Positions 1 through 12,524 of a stretch of DNA of 64,000 nucleotides are shown in pieces. The notes under the pieces were generated by a model, which searched no databases, was not told the DNA's origin, and saw only the letters and a program-made list of their open reading frames with translations. Numbering within the stretch: position 1 is the stretch's first letter; each line of letters starts with the position of its first letter. The DNA is from Eucommia ulmoides (Eukaryota > Streptophyta > Magnoliopsida > Garryales > Eucommiaceae): the NCBI GenBank assembly GCA_016647705.1, contig CM028327.1, positions 41,069,017 to 41,133,016 on the forward strand. Reading direction: 5' to 3'. Made by a program: the position numbers and the translations under genes.

Positions 1-452
1 GCTCAACAATGAACTGGGCACCTTAGCCCAACAGCAACTGAGTTCCTTAACTCAGGCGCTAACTAAGCACGTCAGCTCAGTAATGAACTGGGCACCTCAA
101 CCCAGCAGCAACTAAGTTCCTTAACTCAGACGTTAACTGAGCACGTCAGCTCAGCAATGAACTGGGCACCTCAGTTCAGCAATGACTGAGTTTTTTAACT
201 CATACGCTAACTGAGCACGTTAGCTCAGAATGCAACTGGCCACTTCAGCCCAGTAATAATTAAGTTCCTTAACTCAGATGTTAACTGAGCATGTTAACTC
301 ATAATGCAACTAGGCACTTTAGCCCAGCAATGACTGAGTTCCTTAACTCAGATGTTAACTAAGCACGTCAGCTTAGAATGCAACTGGGCACCTCAGCCCA
401 ACAACGATTGAGTTCTTTAACTTAGATTTTAACTGAGCACGTTAGCTCAGAA
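1..452. repeat. 74-bp minisatellite, about six units, each with three hairpins
   Basis: Units restart near 1, 75, 149, 223, 297, 371 and 445. The array is cut by the left window edge and stops at about 452. Each unit holds three short inverted repeats in a row: CTGGGC/GCCCAG with a 6-nt loop, CTGAGTT/AACTCAG with a 4-nt loop, and CTGAGC/GCTCAG with a 6-nt loop. One unit (about 357-376) has CTAAGC paired with GCTTAG, a compensated change; others have single mismatches. No coding potential. Confidence 0.9.
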
Positions 453-643
453 TTATCATCATAATTAGTAAGGAGGGCAACACAACCTGACAAATTTTAG
501 CAACACAAGTCAACAAAACTTTGGATGACACTGTTCAAATCATCTCACTCACATGACAGATTGAGTGAAGTTTTGATCTCCATTGTTTTCTTGTCGTCAC
601 CAATGTTCAACTCCTTCAACAAGGAAAATTTAGAAAACGTATA
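453..643. other. unassigned AT-rich spacer
   Basis: No gene, repeat unit or motif recognised between the minisatellite and the probable start of LTR C1. Confidence 0.5.
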
Positions 644-1032
644 TGTAAAGTCTAGTTCCTGCACATGCATATTTCTAGTTGTATTTTAGAACATTTAGAA
701 AAATAATGGGGTTCAGTATGTTATTTAAATTTTATTTTAAAAATTTTAGGGGCTAATATGTTAATTTTAATTTTTGACTTTTAAAAAGTTTAGGAATTAT
801 TAAGCTATCTAAAATATGATTTAAAAAGTTTTGAGATATAATTAATATTTTCTTTATTTCAAGAGGGCAATTAGTATAAATAAGTAAATAAAATAAATAA
901 AAAATAAAAACTTGTGGTCAAAGAACGTTGCCTTCCTAATTAAGGAAGGCAACAATCCAAAACAACTGTCATACAAGTGACACGTGTCCAAGCTTTAAAA
1001 AAAAAAAAAAAAAAGGAAAAGTGAGGCGGTGG
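644..1032 (+). mobile_element. LTR C1, first part (U3-like, + sense)
   Basis: Starts with TGTAAAGTC, like the TGTAAGACC start of related LTRs in the window. The AT-rich stretch 700-900 resembles the U3 block at 22,779-23,037. The LTR resumes at 3,932 after LTR A, and at 19,045 after LTR X, ending at 20,103 (GTGTGACA). The left boundary is tentative because no TSD was found for C1 itself (gtata against ttatc). Confidence 0.5.
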
Positions 1033-3499
1033 TGTCATACTCTACCCCGGACACTCTTCGCTGTGGGGCCGGCGTGACGTCGACAGGACATCACTTGAAC
1101 GCCAAACCAACTTATAGAACGATAATATATATACAATAATATACAATCGTCTAAATATGCATATACAAATTTTCTACTATGAGGACTCGCTCGTCCCCAA
1201 ATATATGAACAGCAAAATAAATACCATGAACCTCTCACAGGTTCACCCCAGACAGCTCATCTCAAAACCTATACCCGACACCATCGTAGGACTCTATTTA
1301 GTGCCAATAGAGGACTGACTCCTATCTACTTCACCTGCGAGTGTACTGTCTTCTTAGTAAAAATATTTTATAATAATAATTCATATCTAGAATATCTAAA
1401 TGGATCAAGCGTAAGTATATAAACAACACGTAGCTCGTAAAATTCTCCATAATATAAGTAGTAAAAATAAACCAATAAGTATAAGTTTCATTCAAACCCA
1501 TCTAGTATAAAATGATATCAATCATCATAATAAATAATAAATCACTCAATATAAGTAAAACACCACATCTCAAAATACCACTCCACCACAACACACACTG
1601 GCTAGCCATAGTGATCGTTTAACCTCACGATCGGGAGTTGCAACGGTACCGTAACATCCGTAGGAATGCCTTTATATGAAATATCCACACCCCTTTGGGG
1701 GAGAAATATATGATCCACATCCCTTACGGGGAGAAATATCCACATCCCATGGGAAGAAATCCACACCCCTTTCGGGGAGAAATAATCCACACCCTTTACG
1801 GGGGAAAAACTATGGCATCGTCCAAATCAACAATATCGTCAAAATCCACACCCCTTATAGGGAGAATATAAACCATACCCCTTTCGGGGAGAATTTCCAA
1901 AATCATATTTATTCAAACCACACCCCTGACGAGGAGAATTTTCAAACCACACCCTTTTCGGGGAGAATTTCCAAATCATGTTTTTCTTCCTCTTTTTAAA
2001 AGTACCACCCATTTAGTAAAAACCATTTTTCCACCTTTGGTTTTAGAAAACCAAGCATTATTAGAAAATCAGATATTTTTCCACTCTCTTTTAAACCACC
2101 AAAGCCAACGAATCATTTTTCAACTTTCTTTTAAAACCAACATAATTTACCGAAAATTCATTTTTCCCAACTCACCCAAAACATGCTTGATCAATATCAT
2201 TTATAAAATCATACCGTCCAAGTAAAATTATTTTACACACACATTTATATATATAAAAATAGTTTGGTAAGAAGACAATACACTCACCTCGATATCCGTT
2301 TTGCAAAACTGACACTAACCACACTCTATCTGGACGTTGGTGCCTGCGAACCTAATAGTGACAGAGCCTAAATTAATATATTATTTAGAATATCCTAATC
2401 ATGCAATGCAGACCCTATATTCCAAATCGTTACTATTTTATGTACCACGTTATTAAAATTAATTAATCGTTACGAAATTGTTACGATTTCAGGAATTGTA
2501 ATGCTAAATAAAATTTAATTTAACGAAAATTAATAATCGATTGAAATTTCACATTTTTCTGAATTATTTGGCGGCCACGAGATGGGTTTCGGATTTTCCT
2601 AGGGTGGTTTCTGCAAATTCCCCAATTTTTTTTCTTTTTCTTTCTTATTTTCTTCCTCTGTTTGCGCTTACTATTTCTGTTTTGGTTCAAACACTACCGG
2701 CCACCTCCTCTCTCTCTCTACTATTACCGTCCACTAGAGGCCTCCCACGCCTCGCTGCTCTCACCGTCAGCCCTACTCCATCCCCCAGCACGGATCACCA
2801 ACCACCACCGGCCATTCCACCACTAATCGCATCTACCTACTTGACACATACACACCCAACCGTGACGACCCACACACATACCATCGGGCCAAACTCATGC
2901 CGCCACCGCCTCCGTCGTTTACCCCAGCTGATCACACTCCCACACACAGCTGCCCAATCAGAAACAGAACACACACATACACATATCACCGCCACCACCG
3001 CTGACGGAGGAACACCCACACATACGACAATCGCCGCCACTACCGTCGGGTCAACTCACACCACCGCCACCGCCGGAACACCTACACACACAGAGCATAC
3101 CAAACGGAAACAACAAACACACACAACCACAACTCACTCTCTAACTTCCACTTACCGCTGGCTAATCTAACCGACGGCGACACACTCACCGGAACACAGT
3201 TGAACACACATACACACACACTCATGTAGAACACACAGAGAAAAACACACATACATACATGCAGCACATACACACAAACGTAACCCACAACTCACCGCCG
3301 ACAAACCCCTCACGATCATCAACAAAACCCACCGGCGGATTTCTCTCTCTCTCCTCTTCTTGATTCTTCTTCGGTCTTCTTCGCGATTCTTCTCTCATTT
3401 TTCTCTCTATTTAACTATCTATCTATCTATATATATATATAATCAAATAGCCGGATGGACAAGTGGTCGGCCCTCCACCTCTCATTCATTCATCATTTT

Positions 3500-3562
<63 letters not shown>

Positions 3563-3925
3563 TGCTCTTAAGCCCCCTAATTTTTTTAAGTTTCATGTTT
3601 TTATTTTTATATTTTGAAGATTTACACTTTAGTCCCCTAAACTTTTAAATCACATATTTAATTTCAAAATCCGCTTTGCTATTTTAGTTAGGATAATAAT
3701 TTAATCCCATTCTAAATTTTAATGTTTTAAAAAATTGCAATTTATCCTCGTCATGATTTGTTAAGAGTTTAATTAAAATCAACTTCAATTTTAATGTTTT
3801 GAAAATTTACGAATTAACCCCTCACATTCACAATTAAATCATAATTAATACCATCAACCCTGTTATTTTCGAAATATTTTAAATGCAACTTAAATTATAT
3901 GTATATCCAAGGTCGGGGTCTTACA
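1033..3925 (-). mobile_element. LTR A, long gypsy-type solo LTR
   Basis: On the minus strand it runs from TGTAAGACCCC to TATGACA (2,893 bp). A 6-bp repeat cggtgg flanks it exactly (1,027-1,032 and 3,926-3,931). It has the block order shared by long LTRs here: U5 terminal hairpin (1,033-1,080), intron-like segment (1,335-2,287), conserved hairpin block (1,610-1,655), CA/CT-rich leader (2,690-3,350) and TA/CT microsatellites (3,420-3,560). No internal region adjoins it, hence a solo LTR. Tekay/Del chromovirus affiliation is inferred from its length and its similarity to the pol-linked LTRs at 9,746-12,829. Confidence 0.85.
1684..1975. repeat. CCACACCCC...GGGGAGAA tandem module in LTR A
   Basis: About a dozen diverged units of roughly 25 bp with core CCACACCCCTTTCGGGGAGA. 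CCCC and GGGG within the unit form a small hairpin. It sits just inside the conserved block at 1,610-1,655. The same module has three copies at 10,370-10,446 and five at 14,530-14,667. Confidence 0.85.
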
Positions 3926-4438
3926 CGGTGGTCTCTCTCTCAATCATATATATATATGTGTATGTGTGTTACACACACACACACACACATATAAATCAAC
4001 AGGACCTATATATATGTACATTTACGCCAAAAATATATATACATAGGTTTGATTAATATATTAGGTTCGAAAAATGTAGCAGGTATACTTGTATATACAG
4101 ATATATTTAATATGCGAAGAATATAATTTAAGATAAAAATTGTAAATTTTACTAAAACGACAATTTTTAGCATTTCGTTGATTAATAAAAGTTTTAACAA
4201 TCGATCAATGTTTTTCTGTAGAGTACATTATTAACGGAATTTTTTTTTTTGTAGTCGTTGTTATAATAATTTCTGTACAGTTAATATTAACTTAAGAAAT
4301 TAGACGTTAAATAATTTCGTATAATAAAAAAAAAAAAATTGAGAATGGGAAATAGTACATTTTAGGGTCACGCATTATATATTAGATTTATTTTAAATAA
4401 ATTCTTAGTTTAATCTCTTTGGTTATTAGGTTCATAGG
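3926..4438 (+). mobile_element. LTR C1, middle part
   Basis: Continuation of C1 after LTR A. It ends with attaggttcATAGG, matching the place where related LTRs read ATTAGGTTCGCAGGC, and the sequence resumes at 19,045 beyond LTR X. Contains CA/TA microsatellites (3,945-3,995). The last five bases are the TSD of LTR X. Confidence 0.65.
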
Positions 4439-5770
4439 TGGTAGCGCGTAAATACGCCGCTACTTTCACTCGCAAATGTATGAGGTTAAGTTTTGGTATA
4501 AATCGGAAGAGTTACGGTTATCATGTCCACAGGAATTGGTTTTGACTATTATTGAGTATTGCGTTTGTCATGACCTAACTTTATCTAGGCGAAAATAAAT
4601 GTGTTTAAAAATAAAAATACTAATATTAAGTTAATTAATCTAATTAAATTAACTATACTAATACTATTATGAGATGTTTAGGGAAAGTATTACCTAGGGA
4701 TTAACTTTTATTTACAAAAACGTGTTTGGTCTCGTTTTAGTTTACGTTAATGGCGTTCGACTTATTCGACAATCTCAATTCGTAAACTCTCCCGCCACCT
4801 CTCCTGAGTGCAAGACGGGAGAATACGCAACTTCGTGTTAATGAAGAAGTCTCCCTTAACATCTTAACGACCCTAGGTCGTGTGAGTCTCGCCCCAACGT
4901 CATTGATTGCGTACAATCCAACTCCCGATCAGGTTATTGGATCTTCGCGTTGTGTTTACCCTATCGACAATCTCAATTCTAAAACTCCCCCGCTACCTCT
5001 CCCAAGTGTAAGACGGGGGAATACATGACTTCGAGTCAACGAAGAAGTCCCCCTCAATGTCTTAACGACCCTAGGTCACGTGAGTCTTACCCCAACGTCA
5101 TCGATTGTACACAATCCAACTCCCTCACGGGTTATTGGATCGTGGCATTTGTTTATTCTAGTCCAAATCTAGGATTTGTCAAAGCCCGTATTCTCATAAC
5201 ATCTTCTGAGCATGATAAACAAACAATACGACATACACAATCAAAATAACGAAGAACATCTGCAAACGAAACACAAACTTAACAAAATAATATTTTCATA
5301 AATTACATTAATCCCTAAACAAAAACTCGTTTAGCTCATGGCCATAGCTGGTTATACAATGAAAACTAAGCTAAACATACTCAAACAACAATCCTAAGTT
5401 AAGAAATAAAATAAGGAACAAGATAAACTTAGCCTAGTCCGAAAATTTATCGCTAAAAACGTTTCGAGATTGCTCTCCCTTCTTGGCAACGTGATCTTCT
5501 CCTTAGGATTTGAATGAGCACTCTCAAAACCTCTCTCTAAAATATACTATCCCTAATGGAGCTCTCTTGGCTGGAGGTGAGGAGATGAAGGGGTATTTAT
5601 AGGAAAAATATCTAACGAAATATCTAAATCTATGCAGAAGTGACCGCTTAGGCGATGAGTAAGTCAGTTCATTGATCGCCTAGGCGGTGGAGTCGGCGGT
5701 GGCCTTGGTTGACATTCTGCAGTTTCATCGCCGTGGCGGTGGACGTTCAGCAAGATAATGTCACTCTTTG
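4439..5770 (-). mobile_element. LTR X copy 1, promoter-distal part
   Basis: Homologous to the complete copy at 61,154-62,766. Shared features are a minus-strand TATA box CTATAAATACCCC (5,591-5,603), CGCCTAGGCGG motifs at 5,645-5,700 and the ACGACCCTAGGTCGTG block. It is interrupted at 5,771 by a 12.9-kb insertion; its missing first 331 bp lie at 18,709-19,039. Joining the parts gives about 1.66 kb, close to the 1,613 bp of the intact copy. The TSD ATAGG lies at 4,434-4,438 and 19,040-19,044. Confidence 0.85.
4768..5160. repeat. 201-bp tandem duplication inside LTR X
   Basis: Two units starting at 4,768 and 4,969, each beginning CGACAATCTCAATTC and containing CGACCCTAGGTC. The copy at 61,154-62,766 has a single equivalent in the opposite orientation (about 62,215-62,440), so the duplication is specific to this copy. 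Confidence 0.85.
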
Positions 5771-7670
5771 TGTCATATCTCTCCCAGGACATCCATCACC
5801 TAGAGGCTCGGTGGGACGTCGACATGACTTCATCTGAACGTCAAACCATCTAAAAACAAACAAACAAAGGCCATACATAAATATACAACCACAAAATGTC
5901 ACCAGATACATCATCTCTAATTAGGGACACACCATCCCTGAATTATAATAACAACACATAAAAATATAACAACCAAGAATCTCACACAGATTCGCCCTTG
6001 ACAGCTCATCTCAGAAACTCCCGTACGACTCCATCATACGACTCTATCTAGTGTCAGTAGGGGGACCGACTCCTAAATTTGTTCCACCTGCGAGTGTACT
6101 GCCTTCTTAGTAAAAACTATTTTTAACATAATAATAATAATAATACATTCTAAATAATATACATTTAAATGGATCAAGCGTAAATATATAAACACCACAC
6201 AGTTGGTAAAATCTCCAGTATATAAGCAGTGAAAGTAAAACAGTATAAATAAGTTCCATTCAAATCCATCCCTTATCAAATAAGACCAATCACCCTAATC
6301 AATAATAAATCACCCAATATATATAAAACACCACAACTCAAACACACATCTCAATCCCATACCCACAGGCTAAGCCATAGTGATCGTTTTAATCTCACGA
6401 TCGGGAGTTGTAACGGTATCGTAACCATCCGTAGGATATGCCTTCCTAGTGGACCTAATTGCGTAGATGGTACCGGACGTCTCCGAAGGCCATAATATAA
6501 ATCACCACATAATATCTATTACCACTTGCCGGACCACCCTCCGGACAGGACATAATATAAAACACCACCTGCCGGACCACCCTCCAGACAGGACATAAAC
6601 TATGGCATAGTCAACTCAATAATATCATCATCAAATCACAAAACAATATTCTTCTGCTGGACCACCCTCCGGACATACCATAATATAAATCACCACCTTA
6701 TCAATACCGTCAAAAACACCAACGTCCACCTCTTTTTCTCAAAACCAATTTCTAAATCCGAAAATCATATTTTTCACCTTTGTTCGAAAACCGTCTAATT
6801 TCAACGAAACCATTTTTCCCCTTTATTTTTATTTCGAAAAACCAAATATTATTCACTCTCTTTTAAAGCCACCAAAACTAACGAAAATCATTTTTCAACT
6901 TCTTTTTAACACCACCATAGTTTAACGAAAATCCATTTCCCCAACTCACCCAAAACTTGCTTGATCCATATCATTTATAAAGTCATACAGTCCAAGTAAA
7001 ATCATTTACACACACATTTATATATATAAAAATAGTTTGGCAAGAAGACAGTACACTCACTTCGATATCCGTTTTGCAAAACTGCCACTGATTACACTCT
7101 ATCTGGACGTCGGTGCCTGCGCATCTAATAGCGACAGAGCCTAAATTAATATCTTATTTAAAATACCCTAATCATACAATGCAGGCCCTAATTTCCGTAA
7201 TTTTCCTATTCCCTGCATTCTCTATTACTATTCAACAAATATTACTCCGTTACAGTTTACGATATCGAATTTATTCATATAAACAGTCTCAATGTTTATT
7301 ATCGTCATTTCAATATTTTTGACGCTAGAATTTAATTTAATAAATTACACTAAACTTAACGAAAAATGTTATTAAAATTAACTATTACGAAATTATTACG
7401 GTTACAAGAATTGCAACGCTAAATAAAATTTAATTTAATGAGAATTAATAATCAGTTGAAATTTCACCTGTTTCCGGATCGTTTGGTGGCCACGAGATGG
7501 ATTTTGGATTTCCTGGGGTGGTTTCTGTAAATCCCCATTTTCTTTTTCTTTTTTTCTATTTTTTTTTTTTCGGCTGCTCTTTTCTGTTTCGGTTCAGTTG
7601 CCGCCGGCCACCCCCCTTTTACTCTACTATTTCCGTCCACCGAAGGCCTCTCACTCCTCGCCGCTCTTAT
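5771..7670 (-). mobile_element. LTR B1, U5-proximal part
   Basis: Minus-sense end of a long LTR, starting on the + strand with TGTCATATC. Contains the intron-like segment 6,088-7,060, the conserved block 6,379-6,425 and a CCGGACCACCCTCCGGACA tandem module (6,530-6,690). Homology to other LTRs stops near 7,670, where pol-type sequence begins. The U3 start of this LTR is inferred to be 12,216-12,829, displaced by the insertion between. Confidence 0.8.
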
Positions 7671-9745
7671 TTTATGCACCTCTTTTAAGGTCTCGCCTAT
7701 AAATTGACATTATCAACCTTACACATTCTATTTCAAAATCCCCAAACTTCCTCATTCCTTCGGACACGCTAATCAGCTCTACTGTCAAATTCCCACTACA
7801 TTGTCAAACCTTCTTAGCTGGACATTCGACTTTTACATGTCTACACCACGGTAAAAAAAATCAATACCGAACAGCATTACCATCTGATCAACCGCCTACT
7901 AAACTTTCAAGGGCCTTAACTTAACCCACAAGTTATCATGAACCATCAACTTACCCAATTTTTTACCCGAAATATTTGTTATAGTCAGCACCGTGACCAT
8001 CATCATTCTCTTCCACTCTAATCGTTTCCAATTGGACATCTACTTCTGCGCTTCTACCCTACAATCAACAAATATTATCTTCATATTTATAAACTCGATT
8101 AGAGTGGTCATCCGACCCATTGCCTAATAGGCTTACAAAGATCTCAACTTGACACATATATTTGCAAACATTAGGACGAATACGATCTCTACTAGTTCCA
8201 AAAAGTTCCGAATTCCAGTCACATGTTCTCGGCCTTCTCCATATTCCGCCAATCCACCACATCGACTTCCTTTAGATTCACTTGAATGCTATGCCTTAAG
8301 AGCACTAGTCATATTTACTGCACTAGTCACCGTCTTAGTAACACATTCTGGAGATGTTCTACATGCTCTTCTCTACTTTCGACCGGATCACCGTTTTACC
8401 CCGTCACAGCTTCTAATCTTCAATTACAGATACCCTACTCAAAAATCTGATACCCTATTTGTTACAATCGCTTTAACAACCTATCCACCCTCACTTTTTC
8501 GTTACCAACACCGGATCTTTATGGGAACGCACACCAGGTCTACCTAAATCATTAGTTGATATTCTAACTTATTGTGACGACTTCTTCTTCTATTAAAACT
8601 TCCTAAATAGCAAGCAAACTTACTCCGATTCCCAATATTCAACAATAAATTTTATTTATTTATTTATTATATATATATATATTTTTTTTTTTTATTATTA
8701 TTATTATTTTATTCATCACCCCCCAAGCTATTCGAATTCCACTAAATGCAATCAATCATCGACTCAAATTATTCCACTCAATTCTTCCTATCCCATAGCA
8801 ATCACTTTTAAAGTCTCAAGATTATAATTTCAAATCTCAGTTTCCCACATTCATTAACACCAGTATACTTAACCAACTTAGGTGCCGATCGTTCACCTCC
8901 TTATCATTATAGAACCTTTTTAACCGCAATCACAATTACTAATTACGCTTACAAGCACCCTGTCCTACATAGGGAAAATCCCTAGCTATTACCATATCCA
9001 CTGCCGAAATTGTATGAACAACATCTGCGTACTAACCTGTGATATCCTTCCTTTAATACTTTGCTAACCTCCTAAACCCATTATCCAACTAATTGGGGTA
9101 CTAGATATGCCTTTCCAACATTACATACCTTTAGTTATCCCAAATTGACTTCACCTGCAACTCTACATTACTCATTCCAATGGATTATATCTACACGCAC
9201 CTACTATCCTCCTAGATCCACAATCCCCGGCTACTTCTTATATATCATTTCCTATTACCTTACTACATGCCACAACTGTTATTTCGTCTATTAATCAATC
9301 TAAAATAAAAGTGCTACCAAATTAAATTCTTGTCCAGTGACGTCACAGTTCCCTTCCAGATTACCTAGAAAGGGATTTACTCCTTTTGAATATTATTTCC
9401 TATTCCAACTTAAGTGTGTTATGCCATATCATCTAGTATATTGATAACGACGTCATTTGTTGTTTGTTCAACTTAGCCCTCTTATCTTAGGGAAGACATC
9501 CCTCTTAGCAATAACATCGCGTGGTTATATCGTTGCTTGCCCAAAAAGACAACCCTCTACGCACCATGCTAATGCACCACTTAAAAAAAAAACCTAACAC
9601 CCGTATACCAAGCTCACCTATTAACATCCTATCTCATGCCCCCTACTGACCTGACGACTGGCACGTCCTCCTACCTCATGATCTTCTACCGACATATCTC
9701 CTGACAAATCTACAGAACCTATAACCTAGGCTCTGATACCAAAAT
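7671..9745 (-). pseudogene. decayed gypsy gag-pol fragment with PBS
   Basis: On the minus strand, immediately inside LTR D1, the primer-binding site TGGTATCAGAGC (9,730-9,741) matches the initiator-Met tRNA type. A gag-like start follows (about 9,600-9,700, many stops). Around 8,340-8,390 the minus strand reads ESREEHVEHLQNVL, the reverse-transcriptase stretch after the YxDD region. Near 8,190-8,240 it reads VTGIRNFLELVEIVF, matching the VTEIRSFLGLAGYYRRF segment usual in gypsy pol. Only about 2 kb remain of an expected 4-5 kb, with frameshifts and stops, so it is dead. No 3' LTR follows it on the left. Confidence 0.7.
9730..9741 (-). promoter_or_regulatory. tRNA-iMet-type primer-binding site
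   Basis: The minus strand reads TGGTATCAGAGC four bases past the end of LTR D1. This is the usual minus-strand priming site of plant Ty3/gypsy and Ty1/copia elements. It fixes the orientation of the long LTRs in this window. Confidence 0.9.
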
Positions 9746-11229
9746 TGTCACAACCCGTCCCGGACACCCGTCATCCCGAGGCGGGCGTGATTACAACATG
9801 ACATCACCAATACCCAAATTGACAAATGAATGACAATATACACCTACTGTATAATACAAACACCTACTACGGGGGACACACCCGTCCCAAATTGTTTTAT
9901 TAACTAAAAGTATTTATCCATGAACTTTTTGTAGGTTCGCCTTTGACAGTTTCTCTCAATCGCCTATACGACTTCATCACGTAGCTCTACTTAGTGCCAG
10001 TAGGGGACCAACTCCTAGCTGTTGTACCTGCGAGTGTATTGCTTTCTTAGTAAAACATTTTTTAAAATATTAATACGTTCTAAATATTTCCACAATTTAG
10101 TATGAATCAAGCATAAGTATCTAAGCAATGAAAATAAAGCGATATAGATAAGTTTCATACAAATCCATCTAGTACAAAATCCTACCAAACATCATAATGA
10201 ATAATATCACATCAACCAATATACGTAAAACGCCATATCTCAAGCACCAATCTCAAACATACACCACCAACACACACACACTGGCCAGCCTTAGTGATCG
10301 TTTTAACCTCACGATTGAGAGTTACAACGGTACCGTAACATTCACAGGAATGCCTTCCTACGAAATATCCACACCCCTTTTTGGGGAGAAATATAATCCA
10401 CACCCCTTACGGGGAGAAATATAATCCACACCCCTTTCGGGGAGAACAGCCATGGCATCGTCAAAATCAAATACAGTATCCTCGAATCTCAACTCAATAA
10501 ATATCACCTACTCAAAATTGTCAAATCACCACGTCTACCACTTTTCTCAAAACCAGCTTTTAAATTCAAAAATCATATTTCATATCTTCTTTTAAAGAAA
10601 GCGTCCAATTTTATCAAAACCACTTTTTCACCATTTATTTTTATTTAGAAAACCAAACATTTTTAGAAAAATAGATGTTTCCTATTCTCTTTTTTAAAAA
10701 CACCGTCTAATTTCACCGAATCCAGCGGAAATTCATTTTCAGCTTTCTTTTGAAAACTATCGAAATTCAGTTTACCAACTCATTCAAATCCTGCTTAATC
10801 CTTATCATTTATAAATTCATACAGTTTAAATAATCACATATTTCATCATATATATACATAGAAAAATAGTTTGGCAAGAAGACAATACACTCACCTCGAT
10901 ATCCGTTTTGCAAAACTGACACCGATCGCACCTTATCTGGATGTCAGTGTCTATGAACCTAATAGTGACAGATTATAAATTAATATCTTATCTAAAACAT
11001 CCTAATCATGCAATGCGGATCCTATATTCCGAATCGTTACTAATTCTATGTACCACGTACTTAAAATTAATTAATCGTTACGAAATTATTATGATTTTAG
11101 GATTTGTAACACTAACTGAAATTTAATTTAACGAGAATTAATAATCGATTGAAGTTTCACCTACTTCCGAAACGTTTGGCGATCACGTGATCGATTTTTG
11201 ATTTCCCTGGGGTGGTTTCTGCAAATTCC

Positions 11230-11263
<34 letters not shown>

Positions 11264-12215
11264 CCTTCTTCTTCCCCGTTTCCTGTTTCTGCCTCCCGTC
11301 CTCATTTTCTGTTCTGGGTGTCCACCGTCCAGCCACACACCACACGTCGGCAAGGCCGTATCCACCTACGTACGCCGTCACAGGTAGCCGACGGCCGACG
11401 GCCGAACCGAACAGAGTACCCACGACGGATGAACGACGCACTGCCGGTGAACAGAACGCACCTGCATACTCCGGCTGAACGATGGGCTAAACGACAGACA
11501 AAACACGTGCATTCCCGACGATCGGACAGCCCACGCACACACGCGATCGTCGACGATCGGAACGGCACACCCACGTGAAACACACACACACACACACACA
11601 CCCGTTCGATCATATACATACTGAAGAATTCACATATATCCACTACTGCAGCAACCCACACCACCGACCCGAACGGCGATAGCCCCTCCGGAGACGATCG
11701 GAGCACCGGCCGGACCCTCTCTCTCTCTCTTTAGATTTTTCTCTCACTTTCCGAATGGATTCCCGACCCTCGATCACGAGTTTCCTAATCCTCTCACATG
11801 CATGATTCTAGTGGGTTAGTTTACTCCCAACGTGCCACGTCGTTTTTTCTCTCCAACTCTCTGCCAGCCAGCTACTCATCCGACCGCCGGTTGACGTGTG
11901 GGTATAGGATAGTTTTTTTATTTTTTTTTATTTTGTTAAATGCTCTTTCCTCACCCCAGCTTCCCTGCAACCTTGATTTAATCTTTTTCAATTTTTTAAA
12001 AGTTTGTAAGATTTTCAATTTTACCCCCTGAAAGTTTCATTTACAAGCTGAATGTCAATTTCCTCTCTAAATTGGGATTTATTGTTTCTTACATTTTCAA
12101 TTTGACCCCTAGACTTCCTATTTGAATTTTTAATTATCCTAATTTCACCCCAAATTTTCACAATTACTCTAAAATACCACTGAAATAACTTACATGGTAC
12201 AATTGAGGTCTTACA
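9746..12215 (-). mobile_element. LTR D1 (5' LTR of a truncated gypsy element)
   Basis: Minus strand runs from TGTAAGACCTC to GGTTGTGACA (2,470 bp), with a PBS directly beyond. Contains the intron-like segment 10,028-10,894, the conserved block 10,293-10,340, CACACCCC units 10,370-10,446, a long poly-T tract at 11,233-11,263 and a (CA)n at 11,581-11,600. Closely similar to the solo LTR at 13,920-16,495. It lies inside LTR B: 12,216-12,829 continues B. Confidence 0.88.
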
Positions 12216-12475
12216 CACAATCACCGAATGATGGAGACGAACGACGACGATTACCAACAACGAACCACCACCAACCGAAACCCATTTCTCTCTCTCTCTC
12301 CTAATCTATTTCGGTTTGTTTCTGATTTTTTTTTCCTTCTTTTGAGATCACGATTTCTATGAATTATGGGCATGAAATTTAATGCTTCTCTTCGATTACC
12401 TCCGGTTGCCACGTCGCTCCTCCCCCATTTTCCCCTGTCTCCGGCTGAGCTCACGGCACACGCACGCACAACACG

Positions 12476-12524
<49 letters not shown>

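Noticed and set aside
1684..1975. CRISPR-like array
   Set aside because: Units are contiguous and diverged with no unique spacers, and lie within a plant LTR.
1676..1999. Repeat protein with PHPLRGEI-like units
   Set aside because: Produced by the CCACACCCC tandem module in both strands; no start context, and the module is variable in sister LTRs.
2541..3170. 209-codon open frame rich in Thr and His in LTR A
   Set aside because: It is a translation of CA/CT-rich LTR leader sequence. Sister LTRs have no corresponding frame.
8149..8547. 132-codon + strand frame
   Set aside because: It lies opposite decayed minus-strand reverse-transcriptase text (ESREEHVEHLQNVL, VTGIRNFLELVEIVF).
11157..11706. 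Overlapping frames across the poly-T and CA tracts of LTR D1
   Set aside because: Homopolymer-driven frames in four registers, not conserved in LTR D2.
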